A DNA stretch of 32,260 bases, from the NCBI GenBank assembly GCA_964479445.1, contig CAYZMH010000031.1, forward strand, positions 1 through 32,260. Reading direction: 5' to 3'. Below are positions 10,801 through 18,023 of this stretch, piece by piece (within the stretch, counting starts at the first letter, position 1; every line of letters begins with the position of its first letter). The notes beneath the pieces were generated by a model. It was given only the letters and a program-made list of their open reading frames with translations. It was not told where the DNA came from and made no database searches. The stretch is from CAYZMH01 sp964479445. GTDB lineage: Bacteria > Bacteroidota > Bacteroidia > Bacteroidales > GCA-2748055. The position numbers were made by a program, and so were the translations under genes.

Positions 10801-11056
10801 CTCATCGCGTTGGATCGAGGACGGATCATATATCCGGTGGAAGACAGTGACCCTCTCCTATGCGCGGACCACCGATTTCCTGGTATTTAAGAACTTCAGC
10901 GTCTATGCCTCGGGCATAAACCTTTTGACTTTTACCCGTTACCTGGGATATGACCCGGAGTTCAGTGCATCAGTTAACACCGCCCAACAGGGTGTTGATT
11001 ACGGACTGATGCCGCAGGCCCGTACTTTTTTGCTTGGCGTGAAACTTGGATTATAA
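7880..11056 (+). CDS. SusC-like outer membrane transporter (second copy)
   Basis: A 1058-residue SusC-family barrel. A GGAGG at 7865-7869, ten nt before the ATG at 7880, supports this start; ATGs at 7895 and 7904 are alternatives. The signal peptide ends near residue 31 (LIAPVFS before QDST). A carboxypeptidase-regulatory-like domain covers about 36-95 and the plug about 145-258 (LYLRGMTGLNSNNFPLVVVDG, GSNGVILIETL). Unlike the first SusC of this operon it shows no EVVVTG-type TonB box between these domains, and the usual KDAAS of the plug is replaced by INGGTGS. The barrel ends in FLLGVKLGL. It pairs with the SusD-like gene downstream, so the operon encodes two different uptake gates. Confidence 0.93.
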   Translation: MEKTQMKNMRVTSKQLILSVILLCLIAPVFSQDSTHIEGRVLNSKDVPVEGVSVSVEGSSNQPYITGEDGYFSVTFPGSEAWLLVAPVDRYKNKEIFISEDDQAKRTIYLVDERIQAGNDDVLNLLGENKRKNQVTPLYTLEDRDYNRLPYITADQYFQGVIPGAFYTNHSGMPGSGGSLYLRGMTGLNSNNFPLVVVDGLPLENANIYTPLIDGAAYSPLSGIDPQDISNITVINGGTGSTLYGMKGSNGVILIETLKPTDIQTSIDFSFKTGIRLKGRQLPQLGAEHYKTLANEVLATSGLYNETFDDKYPGLYYTPEDEEYIRYSHDYTWQDEVFTNSVFQDAYLSVTGGDAVGKYGLSIGYYNHKGTFKNTGFDRFTARFVGSFNVFEWLRFNVSANLASLNSDIKESALSRQTNPILTSLFKSPLMFPYQYDDDGNQLSIIDNVDELGVSNPTAVMDLFTANNSNNRFLTSVRIEGDVSDAIKFNSLLGLNINSLRQTAFYPNQGMELYYSGEAYNVSKSLTSNLFAIYNDNYLSYNERLGEHRLSARAGAKWYTNSFEEDLALTKNSNPNDEYQSLQSGTAVLRNIGGGVYNWNWLSGYGAFNYAFRDKYIAEAAFSGDLSSKVGNEATGVWLMNGIPIGNFYSGGVAWRISEEPFLAGASTLEDLKLRAQYSISGNDDLGITSRHDYYRIALYRETSGMVPGGYGNPAIKHEEKRELTAGFDLAFKGDRYRLSMNYYRMNMEDMLVFEVLNPYVGYDIYPSNNASMRRSGIEMDLFARVIKTSDFSLDFLINATTSSNSITRVKDDQLVTSMPGYELVNQVGDPMNSYYGYEFKGVYSTTEEASGAGLVNDIGVPYDAGDAIYSDLSGPGGEPDGIINEYDKTVLGSASPDLFGGVTLRLSYGNWSLETLFQYVYGNELFNYIRYQNEKMTDISNQSITTLRRWSYEGQDTDMPRALWGDPMGNSDFSSRWIEDGSYIRWKTVTLSYARTTDFLVFKNFSVYASGINLLTFTRYLGYDPEFSASVNTAQQGVDYGLMPQARTFLLGVKLGL

Positions 11057-11113
11057 ATAGTTGCAACACGTATTGTAATGAACCGCAGAGAAACTAACGA
11101 ACCAGAAAAGGCT

Positions 11114-12991
11114 ATGCATCGTAAGATAAACATATTGAGACTATACCTGCTGCTTATTTTCATCGGAGGATTGATAGTAAGCGGATGCGAGGAGTTTTAC
11201 AACCCGGAGCTGGGCAATGCCATTCGTGAGGATGATTATTTCATCGACCAATCAGAATACCGTTCAGCTTCCATGGGACTCTATGCCCTTCAGCAGGATC
11301 TTGTGGAACAATTGATTGTACTGGGAGAGCTGCGAGCAGATCTGCTGGAGATTACAGACAACGCCGGTCGGGACCTGAGGGAAGTTCAGAATTTCAACAT
11401 ATCCCGCGGGAATAAATATGCCTCGGCCAGGAATTTTTATACCCTGATTGCTGCAAGCAACAGCTTTATTCGCCATATTGAGCACAACCATCCCGAGGTC
11501 ACTGATCCGACTGCCCCGGTGGACAACTATGACAGATATTACGGGGAGGCCTGGTGTATGCGCTCCTGGGCCCTTTTCAATGCGGTAAGGATCTATGGTG
11601 AGGTTCCTTATATTCCCACTTCCCTGACCAGCATCTCGGAGATCGAGGAGTATGTCAATTCAGGCAAAACAGTCATGGACAGTATTGACATCATTTATGC
11701 ACCCGATGGATACTATAATGATACCATTATCCTCGAGGAGCCCGTGGAGTTGGAGAATGCATATATTGGCCTTGATGCGGTGGTGGATACGCTGACCCGT
11801 CAACTAAACGAACGGGTAAAGGCAGTGGGTGTCAATCACCGGATTGTGAACGGCGATGTTTCCTGGGATGTAACCGTCTGGAATGAATATGCCAAAGATG
11901 TTCTCATGGGGCATATGTACCTTGAAATCGGGGATTATGTAAAAGCCATGGAACATTTTGAATCGATCCTTTATAACTACGAGGGAGAGAACAATGTGAA
12001 GTTTGGTCTGGATAACAAATTCAGGAACAACAGCTGGAAGAATATTATTACAGGCATTGATCCGGATGAGCATATCCTTGCGCTGAAATTCAATAAAGGA
12101 GACCGGCAGCAGCACAATTTGCAGTTTATTTTTTCCAATGAAGCGACCAATTCCTACCAGGTCAAACCCACGCATACCTGTGTGATGAACTGGGAATCGG
12201 AATGGGATAACTTCCGGATTATCGAAGATCCTGAAAATGAGGATGAAATGATCCTGAATCCGGATAAGCCGGGCACCCCCAACGATTACTACAGGGGGTA
12301 CCAGGTTTCGTATGCATACAGCAGGGAAGGGGATATCATGGGCAATGATGAAGTGGCAGACATGCTGGAGAACAAACGAATCGGGGATACCCGGAGGGCA
12401 CTTGATGCCATGATCGGGGTTGATACGGTGGTCTACAAGTATTCGCTGAATAAAGAACCTTTTGATCATGATGCCAACGTGATCCTTTACCGGGCAGCAG
12501 GAATTCACCTCTACGCTGCAGAAATTTATACCAACTGGTACTTTGAGAGCGGTAATACGGTTAAACCAAGTGTAATTACCGCGGAGAAGTTTTTAAATGA
12601 CGGGACCTATCAATTCAATCCCGATCAGTTAGGTGTAAGAGGCAGGGTAGGCTTTGATGACGGACTCGAATACATCACGGTGGATAATGATATTATCTAC
12701 CAGCGGGATCCGGTTTCCAACAAGGTGACCGGGGTACTGGACCTGGCCGGTGATCTGCAAAAAAAGCAGCTCTACCTGGAAAACCAGATCATAGAGGAGC
12801 GTGCGAGGGAGCTTGCTTTTGAAGGAGAACGGTTTTATGATCTTATGCGTGTAGCCAAGAGGCGAGGAGACCCTGCATACCTGGCAGACAAGGTGGCATC
12901 CAAGTTCAGCGGCTCTGAAGCGGAAAACATTCGTTCATTGCTTATGAACGAGGAGAACTGGTACCTGCCGTTTTACCTCGACGAGAATTAG
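11114..12991 (+). CDS. SusD/RagB-like surface glycan-binding lipoprotein (second copy)
   Basis: A 625-residue SusD-family lipoprotein, partner of the second SusC. The ATG at 11114 is preferred, with AGAAAAGG just upstream and a normal-length lipoprotein signal (LIVSGC, cysteine 25); an in-frame ATG at 11078 would add 12 residues. The family hallmark near the C-terminus is IIEERARELAFEGERFYDLMRVAKRR. The protein is clearly longer than the 487-residue first copy. Much of the extra length seems to sit in an acidic, tyrosine-rich region around residues 180-260 (YAPDGYYNDTIILEEPVELE) and another around 365-400. It is the last gene of the operon; an intrinsic terminator lies about 100 nt downstream. 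Confidence 0.93.
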   Translation: MHRKINILRLYLLLIFIGGLIVSGCEEFYNPELGNAIREDDYFIDQSEYRSASMGLYALQQDLVEQLIVLGELRADLLEITDNAGRDLREVQNFNISRGNKYASARNFYTLIAASNSFIRHIEHNHPEVTDPTAPVDNYDRYYGEAWCMRSWALFNAVRIYGEVPYIPTSLTSISEIEEYVNSGKTVMDSIDIIYAPDGYYNDTIILEEPVELENAYIGLDAVVDTLTRQLNERVKAVGVNHRIVNGDVSWDVTVWNEYAKDVLMGHMYLEIGDYVKAMEHFESILYNYEGENNVKFGLDNKFRNNSWKNIITGIDPDEHILALKFNKGDRQQHNLQFIFSNEATNSYQVKPTHTCVMNWESEWDNFRIIEDPENEDEMILNPDKPGTPNDYYRGYQVSYAYSREGDIMGNDEVADMLENKRIGDTRRALDAMIGVDTVVYKYSLNKEPFDHDANVILYRAAGIHLYAAEIYTNWYFESGNTVKPSVITAEKFLNDGTYQFNPDQLGVRGRVGFDDGLEYITVDNDIIYQRDPVSNKVTGVLDLAGDLQKKQLYLENQIIEERARELAFEGERFYDLMRVAKRRGDPAYLADKVASKFSGSEAENIRSLLMNEENWYLPFYLDEN

Positions 12992-13094
12992 ATTAGCTTA
13001 ACTTAAGTCAATTGTGCTGGTTAGTAGTTTATTTTACGTGTAGTTTTAGTTAGTAGTTAGTTGGTTAGTTAGCACTGCGAAAGCAGGTAAAGGA
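12992..13094. other. Non-coding tail of the SusCD operon, TTAG-rich
   Basis: No gene is seen. The stretch 13019-13071 is low-complexity, rich in repeated TTAG/TAGTT units. It is flanked by the inverted pair GTGCT (13014-13018) and AGCAC (13071-13075), and followed by a small stem CTGC-GAAA-GCAG (13075-13086) with a GNRA-type loop. In the transcript this would lie just before the terminator, so it may be 3' UTR structure. Confidence 0.5.
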
Positions 13095-13118
13095 GGTCCG
13101 GGTAACCGGACCTTTTTT
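13095..13118 (+). terminator. Rho-independent terminator of the SusCD/FAS1 operon
   Basis: A perfect 7-bp stem, GGTCCGG-GTAA-CCGGACC (13095-13112), is followed directly by six T (13113-13118). It ends the plus-strand operon just 5 nt before the stop codon of the convergent xylanase gene. On the minus strand there is no T-run, so it serves the SusCD side only. Confidence 0.88.
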
Positions 13119-13123
13119 ATTTC

Positions 13124-14497
13124 TCAGGGCATGGGTATGATAAAGTGGTTTTGCCCGCCAGCGTCCAGGTGAATGGTTTGTTTATGCAGTATTTCATCCT
13201 GACGGGATAACACCACTTCATAGGTTCCGTGAAACCCTTTAAACCTGAAGGAAGATTGTTCCTGCAGAGATTTTTCCAGGTCCGTGGTCCACTCTTCGTT
13301 GATCAATTCGTTCAAGACATGATATGCAGGTTTTGGGTCCAGGTTTTCGTCCAGGAAGCCACCCCGCCATCTGTTCTGTCTTTTTGCAGCTCCCCCGTCT
13401 GCCACATTCCACCATGTAATTGCTTCCACATTGGGATGGCTGAACCACAGTCGGTAAAAATCGCGGGTGATCTGTGCCTGGTTTTGCTGTCCGGTTTTCC
13501 CTTCCGGCAGGGCAGGGAAGGTTACTTCAGTGATCTGCAGGGGCAGTCCGAACCGGCCATAGAGGTCCAGGGCACGGTAGAGTTCCTGCGGTGTAAAACT
13601 TCTCCCCTGCAATACCCCGTTCCATATGCCTTTCCCCATCAGGTGGAATTGCAACCCGATGGCATCCACCCGTCCCCCTTTCAGCAGCAGGTTCTCAATG
13701 AGCAGGTACTCCAGGCTGTACTCTTCAGCGTAGTTGCTCCAGATCCGGGTGGTGAAATTGTATGCCAGGGAGTGTGATTTTCCAAGGTATTTATCGGCCA
13801 GCTCAAAGGTGAGAAGCGGGAAATCGCGTGGTGCGGGCACTTCTACATGGCGGTTATTGGTTTCATTGACCACATCCCAGTACTGAATATCCTGTCCATA
13901 GCGATCACTGATTCCTCGGATGCGTTGTTCAAGAAGCATGGTCATGCTGTCTTCTTCGGATGGCCACCAGGCGGGAATAGCGAAACCCGGATTATCCCAG
14001 AAGAGCGGGTGTCCTTTCATAGCCACATCATGGTTGTTACAAAATTCCACCACGCGGTCGGGCGGGGGCCGCCTGAATATATGGCTGCTCTCTTTACGAT
14101 ATCTAAGCCTGCCTTTTTCCGGTTCGAGGGTTTTCCAGTAGAGTGGCACGGTGGCAAAGTTGAGCAGGTCTTCAAACACCTGTTGGTATGTTTCATTTTG
14201 CTTGGGATCCTCGTATTCATCCAACATAAAAATACTTGCTCCAAAAAGGAAATCATGGGATTTCTGTTGTATGGAAATTTTCCCGGTGAATTGGATCTCT
14301 TCGCCCTTCTGATTGACCAACCGGATCTCTGCCCAGTCTTTTCGGTGGGTTTCAATGCCGCGATCTATCCTTTCTTCTATTTCAGGATTATTCCAGTTAC
14401 TGATGTATGTTTCAGATACGGTTTGAGCAGGTAATGAATTTACCGAAAATAAGGTCCATGCTAAGAGGCCTGCTGAGATAATTGTGTTTGTTTTCAT
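13124..14497 (-). CDS. Secreted GH10 family endo-beta-1,4-xylanase
   Basis: A 457-residue glycoside hydrolase family 10 enzyme that would cut xylan backbones with retention of configuration. The start at 14497 is chosen because it begins a clean signal peptide (ending near SLPAQ, residue 25) and lies downstream of a promoter-like site; the longer frame back to 14593 runs upstream through that site. An N-terminal beta segment (about 40-85) precedes the TIM barrel. Visible GH10 features are GHPLFW, the acid/base glutamate E202 in WDVVNET, the nucleophile E324 in QITEVTF, and ITWWNVADGG near residue 363. A beta-rich tail of about 50 residues follows the barrel. No separate carbohydrate-binding module is seen. 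It is convergent with the SusCD operon, so it is transcribed separately, but its closeness suggests a role in the same glycan system. Confidence 0.92.
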   Translation of the reverse strand: MKTNTIISAGLLAWTLFSVNSLPAQTVSETYISNWNNPEIEERIDRGIETHRKDWAEIRLVNQKGEEIQFTGKISIQQKSHDFLFGASIFMLDEYEDPKQNETYQQVFEDLLNFATVPLYWKTLEPEKGRLRYRKESSHIFRRPPPDRVVEFCNNHDVAMKGHPLFWDNPGFAIPAWWPSEEDSMTMLLEQRIRGISDRYGQDIQYWDVVNETNNRHVEVPAPRDFPLLTFELADKYLGKSHSLAYNFTTRIWSNYAEEYSLEYLLIENLLLKGGRVDAIGLQFHLMGKGIWNGVLQGRSFTPQELYRALDLYGRFGLPLQITEVTFPALPEGKTGQQNQAQITRDFYRLWFSHPNVEAITWWNVADGGAAKRQNRWRGGFLDENLDPKPAYHVLNELINEEWTTDLEKSLQEQSSFRFKGFHGTYEVVLSRQDEILHKQTIHLDAGGQNHFIIPMP

Positions 14498-14522
14498 TCG
14501 TCTGTTATTCTTTTTATATATC

Positions 14523-14553
14523 CAAAATATTCCCGGGTGCTTTATCAGACCAA
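14523..14553 (-). promoter_or_regulatory. Possible Bacteroidota-type promoter of the GH10 gene
   Basis: Read on the minus strand, TTG (14553-14551) is followed after 20 nt by ATATTTTG (14530-14523), one base off the TAnnTTTG consensus. Transcription would begin roughly 20 nt before the ATG at 14497. The spacing fits, but the -7 match is imperfect. Confidence 0.42.
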
Positions 14554-15076
14554 CCTTGCGCTGTATATGATCCCTGATTATTTCCCCGTGCAATGGTACA
14601 GGTATTTTAATTCATGCTGCGTTTTGTTGATTTTTTTTGACCGGGTGATTGTATTATACCGTGTTATGACACGGTAATCATAAAATTATGGAAAAAATCC
14701 CTGAGATCCGAGGAAAATGAGCTTTCAGATCTTGCATGCAGCGTATAAATCATACATTTCATTTTGCAAAATCAAATAGTGCCCGAATCGGCGATCGCTT
14801 AATGGATCCAGGGTGATAAAAAAGAGAATCATTGCCGGTCTATCTTTCTCATTACCCTTTAATATGGCGGGGTATGACAGATCATAAATCTATAGGATAT
14901 ATCTTAATTAGATTTTTTTTCGGATCTTGAAAGTGGTAATTTTCGAAAGAAGGTGCTTCACTTTTAGCGCCTGAACGAACAAGGTCTATCCTGTTAAGCA
15001 TCGTTATATTCAAAAAAAATAATAAGTTTCAATATCAAGTCATTACACATATTTCAATAATAATAAACCTGTACAT
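14554..15076. other. Divergent intergenic region, no gene seen
   Basis: This A/T-rich gap of about 520 bases separates the minus-strand xylanase from the plus-strand fucU gene. No open frame with homology was recognised. It holds the palindrome at 14646-14680, described separately, and several A/T runs. No good TTG-N19-TAnnTTTG match was found for fucU; TAATTTTC near 14936 is the closest -7-like sequence, without a clear -33 partner. Confidence 0.5.
14646..14680. promoter_or_regulatory. Palindrome, candidate operator
   Basis: The core is TACCGTGT-TATG-ACACGGTA (14657-14676), with 8-bp perfect arms. An outer pair, TGATT (14646-14650) and AATCA (14676-14680), adds a second, offset symmetry. 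There is no T-run, so it is not a terminator. It lies about 150 bp upstream of the xylanase start and about 400 bp upstream of fucU. A dimeric repressor or activator site for either gene is the best guess; the regulator is not in the window. Confidence 0.5.
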
Positions 15077-15508
15077 ATGCTAAAAGGAATATCACCCCTT
15101 ATTTCCCCGGATCTGATGACCAATCTGTTGAAGATGGGTCACGGTGATGAGATCATTCTTGCCGATGCGCATTTTCCGGGATACAGTTATAACCAGAATG
15201 TGATCAGGGCGGACGGACTTCGTATTGCCGATTTGCTCAAAGCGATCCTTCCGCTAATGGAGCTGGATACCTACGTAGACAACCCCATTGCCATGATGGC
15301 TGCAGCACCGGGAGATGAACTGGATCCGGCAGTGGAAGAATCCTATTTGGAGCAGATCGCGCCTATCTATCCTTATGCTGGTATAGAACGAGTGGAACGG
15401 TTTGATTTTTATGAACGCACAAAAGAGGCTTTCGTAGTGGTTATTACCGGAGAAACGGCAAAATACGGCAATATTTTGCTGAAAAAAGGGGTAACACCGC
15501 AACATTAG
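15077..15508 (+). CDS. fucU: L-fucose mutarotase (RbsD/FucU family)
   Basis: A 143-residue cytosolic enzyme that interconverts the alpha and beta anomers of L-fucose. The sequence follows the E. coli FucU pattern almost throughout: LKGISPLISPDL at the start, MGHGDEIILADAHFPG with the catalytic histidine at H22, VIRADGLRIADLL, MMAAAPGDELDP, RFDFYERTKEAF and the ending ITGETAKYGNILLKKG. Length is standard. RbsD (ribose pyranase) is the related alternative, but the FYERTKEAF and GETAKYGN signatures favour FucU. It is followed after 152 bp by a dehydrogenase and an aldo/keto reductase, not by the isomerase, kinase or aldolase of the classical fucose route. Confidence 0.93.
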   Translation: MLKGISPLISPDLMTNLLKMGHGDEIILADAHFPGYSYNQNVIRADGLRIADLLKAILPLMELDTYVDNPIAMMAAAPGDELDPAVEESYLEQIAPIYPYAGIERVERFDFYERTKEAFVVVITGETAKYGNILLKKGVTPQH

Positions 15509-15660
15509 AGCCTGGCTTTGAATCCCCGGTTGCCGCATGCGGGAGTTGCTGATTGATCAGTCTGCCTGCTGGAACAATCTGAATTGAGCGGTTGCCGGTA
15601 GTGTTCTCGTTCAGGATAAAGAAAAGAATATAAAACATCGTATAAAAAAGAATACAACGT

Positions 15661-16731
15661 ATGGAATTAAATGAGACCAGGATGCGGGGAGCCTACCTTC
15701 CCGGAAACCGCAAAGTGGAAATCAGGGAGGTGGACATTCCCACACCCGGACCCGGTGAAGTGTTGATCAAGACCAAGTCTTCGACCATTTGTGGAAGCGA
15801 TATCAGGGCCATTTACCGGGAGCACCTTGGGAAAGGTCCGGAAGCTTACCTGAACAAGGTCGCCGGCCATGAGCCATGCGGCCAAATAGTGCAATGCGGG
15901 CCGGAGATGAAGCGATTCAAGGAGGGAGACCGGGTTGTGCTGTACCACATTTCAGGTTGCGGGGTATGCAACGATTGCCGCAGGGGATACATGATCTCCT
16001 GCACCAGCGAACACCGGGCTGCGTATGGCTGGCAGCGTGACGGCGGGATGGCGGATTATATCCTGGCTGATGAGAAGGACTGCGTGTTGTTACCCGATTC
16101 CCTTACCTACACCGACGGGGCCCAGGTTGCCTGTGGTTTCGGGACGGTTTACGAAGGATTGGAGAAGATCGGGGTGAACGGAAATGACGTGGTGCTTGTG
16201 GTCGGATTGGGGCCTGTCGGACTGGCCACCCTGATGCTGGCCAGGGCGCTTGGAGCTTCCGGGTTAATAGGAGTGGATGTACAGGCAGAGCGCGTCCAGC
16301 TAGCCCGGGAGAAAGGCCTGGCCGATCACCTTTTCCTTTCCGACGATCAGACCCTGGACAGGATACACGAAGTGACCGGGGGCAAAGGATGCGAACGTAC
16401 GGTGGATTGCTCGGGGCACACCCTGGGACGCCAGCTGGCGATCCGCGCCACCAGAAACTGGGGACGCTGCGTCTTTATCGGGGAAGGCGGAACCGTTGAG
16501 TTCAATCCGAGTCAGGATATGATTCACAAACAGATCACCATTTACGGTTCGTGGGTGACCAACATCCTTCGCATGGAGGAGCTGGTGGAGCGTATCGCCC
16601 GCTGGGGAATTCACCCGGAAGATCTTGTAACGCATCGCTTCACCCTTGACCAGGCAGACCAGGCTTACGAGTTGATGGATGAAGGAAGATGCGGGAAAGT
16701 GGCGGTTGTTTTCGATGAGGAGATCAAATAA
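15661..16731 (+). CDS. Zinc-dependent medium-chain alcohol/sugar dehydrogenase
   Basis: A 356-residue cytosolic MDR-family dehydrogenase. Catalytic zinc ligands are visible as C44 (ICGSD), H70-E71 (GHEP) and probably C158. The structural zinc lobe has C100, C103, C106 and C114. The Rossmann motif is GLGPVG at 182-187, and an aspartate at D206 (GVD) at the end of the second strand suggests NAD rather than NADP. The family oxidises polyols, threonine or sugars such as L-fucose or galactitol-type substrates. With fucU upstream and an aldo/keto reductase 20 nt downstream, a role in L-fucose or a related sugar is plausible, but the exact reaction cannot be read from the sequence. Confidence 0.88.
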   Translation: MELNETRMRGAYLPGNRKVEIREVDIPTPGPGEVLIKTKSSTICGSDIRAIYREHLGKGPEAYLNKVAGHEPCGQIVQCGPEMKRFKEGDRVVLYHISGCGVCNDCRRGYMISCTSEHRAAYGWQRDGGMADYILADEKDCVLLPDSLTYTDGAQVACGFGTVYEGLEKIGVNGNDVVLVVGLGPVGLATLMLARALGASGLIGVDVQAERVQLAREKGLADHLFLSDDQTLDRIHEVTGGKGCERTVDCSGHTLGRQLAIRATRNWGRCVFIGEGGTVEFNPSQDMIHKQITIYGSWVTNILRMEELVERIARWGIHPEDLVTHRFTLDQADQAYELMDEGRCGKVAVVFDEEIK

Positions 16732-16751
16732 GAATTAAAAGCGTTTTTTAT

Positions 16752-17795
16752 ATGAGTTACCTGGAGAGTTTGATCGCTCCTGATGGAGTGGACGTAGAAA
16801 AGATACCCGTTAAAACCCTGTATACAGGAGACAGAATACCCGGGATCGGGTTTGGAACCTTTGGCTCCGATCATGTTCCGGGCGATCGAGTTGCGGAAGC
16901 TGTAAGAGAAGCTATATCACTGGGCTACCGGCATATTGATTGTGCTTCGGTATATGACAATGAATACCAGATCGGACCCGTCCTGCAGGAGGTAATGGAC
17001 CAGGGACTGGAACGAGAGGAATTGTGGATAACCTCGAAGGTATGGAACGACATGCACGGAGAGGGCCAGGTGATCGCTTCCTGCAAGCAGACCCTGATCG
17101 ATTTGAAACTGGATTACCTGGACCTGTACCTGGTGCACTGGCCGTTCCCCAATCACCATGAACCGGGGGTGGACATTGATTCCCGGGATCCCAATGCGGT
17201 ACCGTATAACCACGATACGTATATGAAGACCTGGCGTCAGATGGAACAATTGGTGGAGATGGGCCTGGTGCGGAATATAGGTACTTCCAACATGACGATT
17301 CCCAAATTGAAGTTGCTATTGCGCGATGCGCGGATCAAACCAGCCTGTAACGAAATGGAGTTGCATCCCCATTTCCAGCAACCCGAACTGTTCCGTTATG
17401 TGCTTGATAACGGGATCATACCCATCGGGTACTCCCCCATTGGCTCCCCGGCACGGCCGGAGCGTGACCGGACACCGGGGGACACCGTGGACATAGAGGA
17501 TCCGGTGATTGTGCGCATTGCAGAACGCCTCGGAGTGCACCCTGCAGTGGTAAGCCTTAAATGGGCGGTGCAGAGGGGCCAGGTTCCGATCCCTTTCTCT
17601 ACCAAGCGGAAGAATATGCTGAGCAACCTGAAAGGAGTTGTCTCCGAACCATTGACCGATGAGGATATGAAGGCGATTGCCGGGATCGACAGGGGATGCC
17701 GGCTGATTAAAGGCCAGGTTTTCCTCTGGCCCGGGGCGGAAAGCTGGGAAGACCTGTGGGACCCGGACGGAACCATCAGGGGATGGGACAGTTAG
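16752..17795 (+). CDS. Aldo/keto reductase
   Basis: A 347-residue NAD(P)H-dependent oxidoreductase of the AKR superfamily, with a TIM barrel. The catalytic tetrad is complete: D63 and Y68 (IDCASVYDNE), K96 (TSKVW) and H129 (LVHWP). GTSNMTIPKLKLLL, NEMELHPHFQQ and the cofactor-binding PIPFSTKRKNMLSNL match the AKR1 to AKR5-like aldose reductase group. It would reduce a sugar aldehyde or run in reverse as a dehydrogenase. The C-terminal tail (GAESWEDLWDPDGT) is longer than in the small bacterial 2,5-diketogluconate reductases. It starts 20 nt after the zinc dehydrogenase and is followed by a terminator, so the two form an operon, probably with fucU. Confidence 0.9.
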   Translation: MSYLESLIAPDGVDVEKIPVKTLYTGDRIPGIGFGTFGSDHVPGDRVAEAVREAISLGYRHIDCASVYDNEYQIGPVLQEVMDQGLEREELWITSKVWNDMHGEGQVIASCKQTLIDLKLDYLDLYLVHWPFPNHHEPGVDIDSRDPNAVPYNHDTYMKTWRQMEQLVEMGLVRNIGTSNMTIPKLKLLLRDARIKPACNEMELHPHFQQPELFRYVLDNGIIPIGYSPIGSPARPERDRTPGDTVDIEDPVIVRIAERLGVHPAVVSLKWAVQRGQVPIPFSTKRKNMLSNLKGVVSEPLTDEDMKAIAGIDRGCRLIKGQVFLWPGAESWEDLWDPDGTIRGWDS

Positions 17796-17822
17796 GGATT
17801 CCCGCATAAGTTACAAGAAAGA

Positions 17823-17850
17823 GGGTGCGCCGCATAGTGCACCCTTTTTT
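17823..17850 (+). terminator. Rho-independent terminator after the aldo/keto reductase
   Basis: The stem GGGTGC (17823-17828) pairs with GCACCC (17839-17844) around a 10-nt loop and is followed by six T (17845-17850). It lies 28 nt after the stop codon and closes the fucU-dehydrogenase-reductase unit. Confidence 0.82.
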
Positions 17851-17962
17851 ATGGGTGGTCCAAAACGTAATTTTTTATCCGGGATGGATGGTTGTTATTA
17901 AATGTTCAGATTATTGAAAGTATCGATGATGTGATTGTTCTCACCTAATTATCAAATGTATA

Positions 17963-17992
17963 TTGTTTTTCTGTCAAGTTTTTATATTTTTG
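17963..17992 (+). promoter_or_regulatory. Bacteroidota-type promoter of the 18024 gene
   Basis: TTG (17963-17965), a 19-nt spacer and TATTTTTG (17985-17992) match the known Bacteroidota consensus TTG-N19-21-TAnnTTTG exactly. Transcription would start near 18000, giving a leader of about 25 nt before the ATG at 18024. Confidence 0.75.
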
Positions 17993-18023
17993 GCATTGAA
18001 ATAACGTTTCTAAATATCAATAC

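Noticed and set aside
15533..15542. Ten-base palindrome CCGCATGCGG after fucU
   Set aside because: It is too short to pair stably with a loop and has no T-run, so neither a terminator nor an operator can be supported.
15622..15660. AAAAGAATA occurring twice, 24 bp apart, just before the zinc dehydrogenase start
   Set aside because: The leader is simply A-rich, as is common before Bacteroidota start codons; a nine-base match there is weak evidence for an operator.
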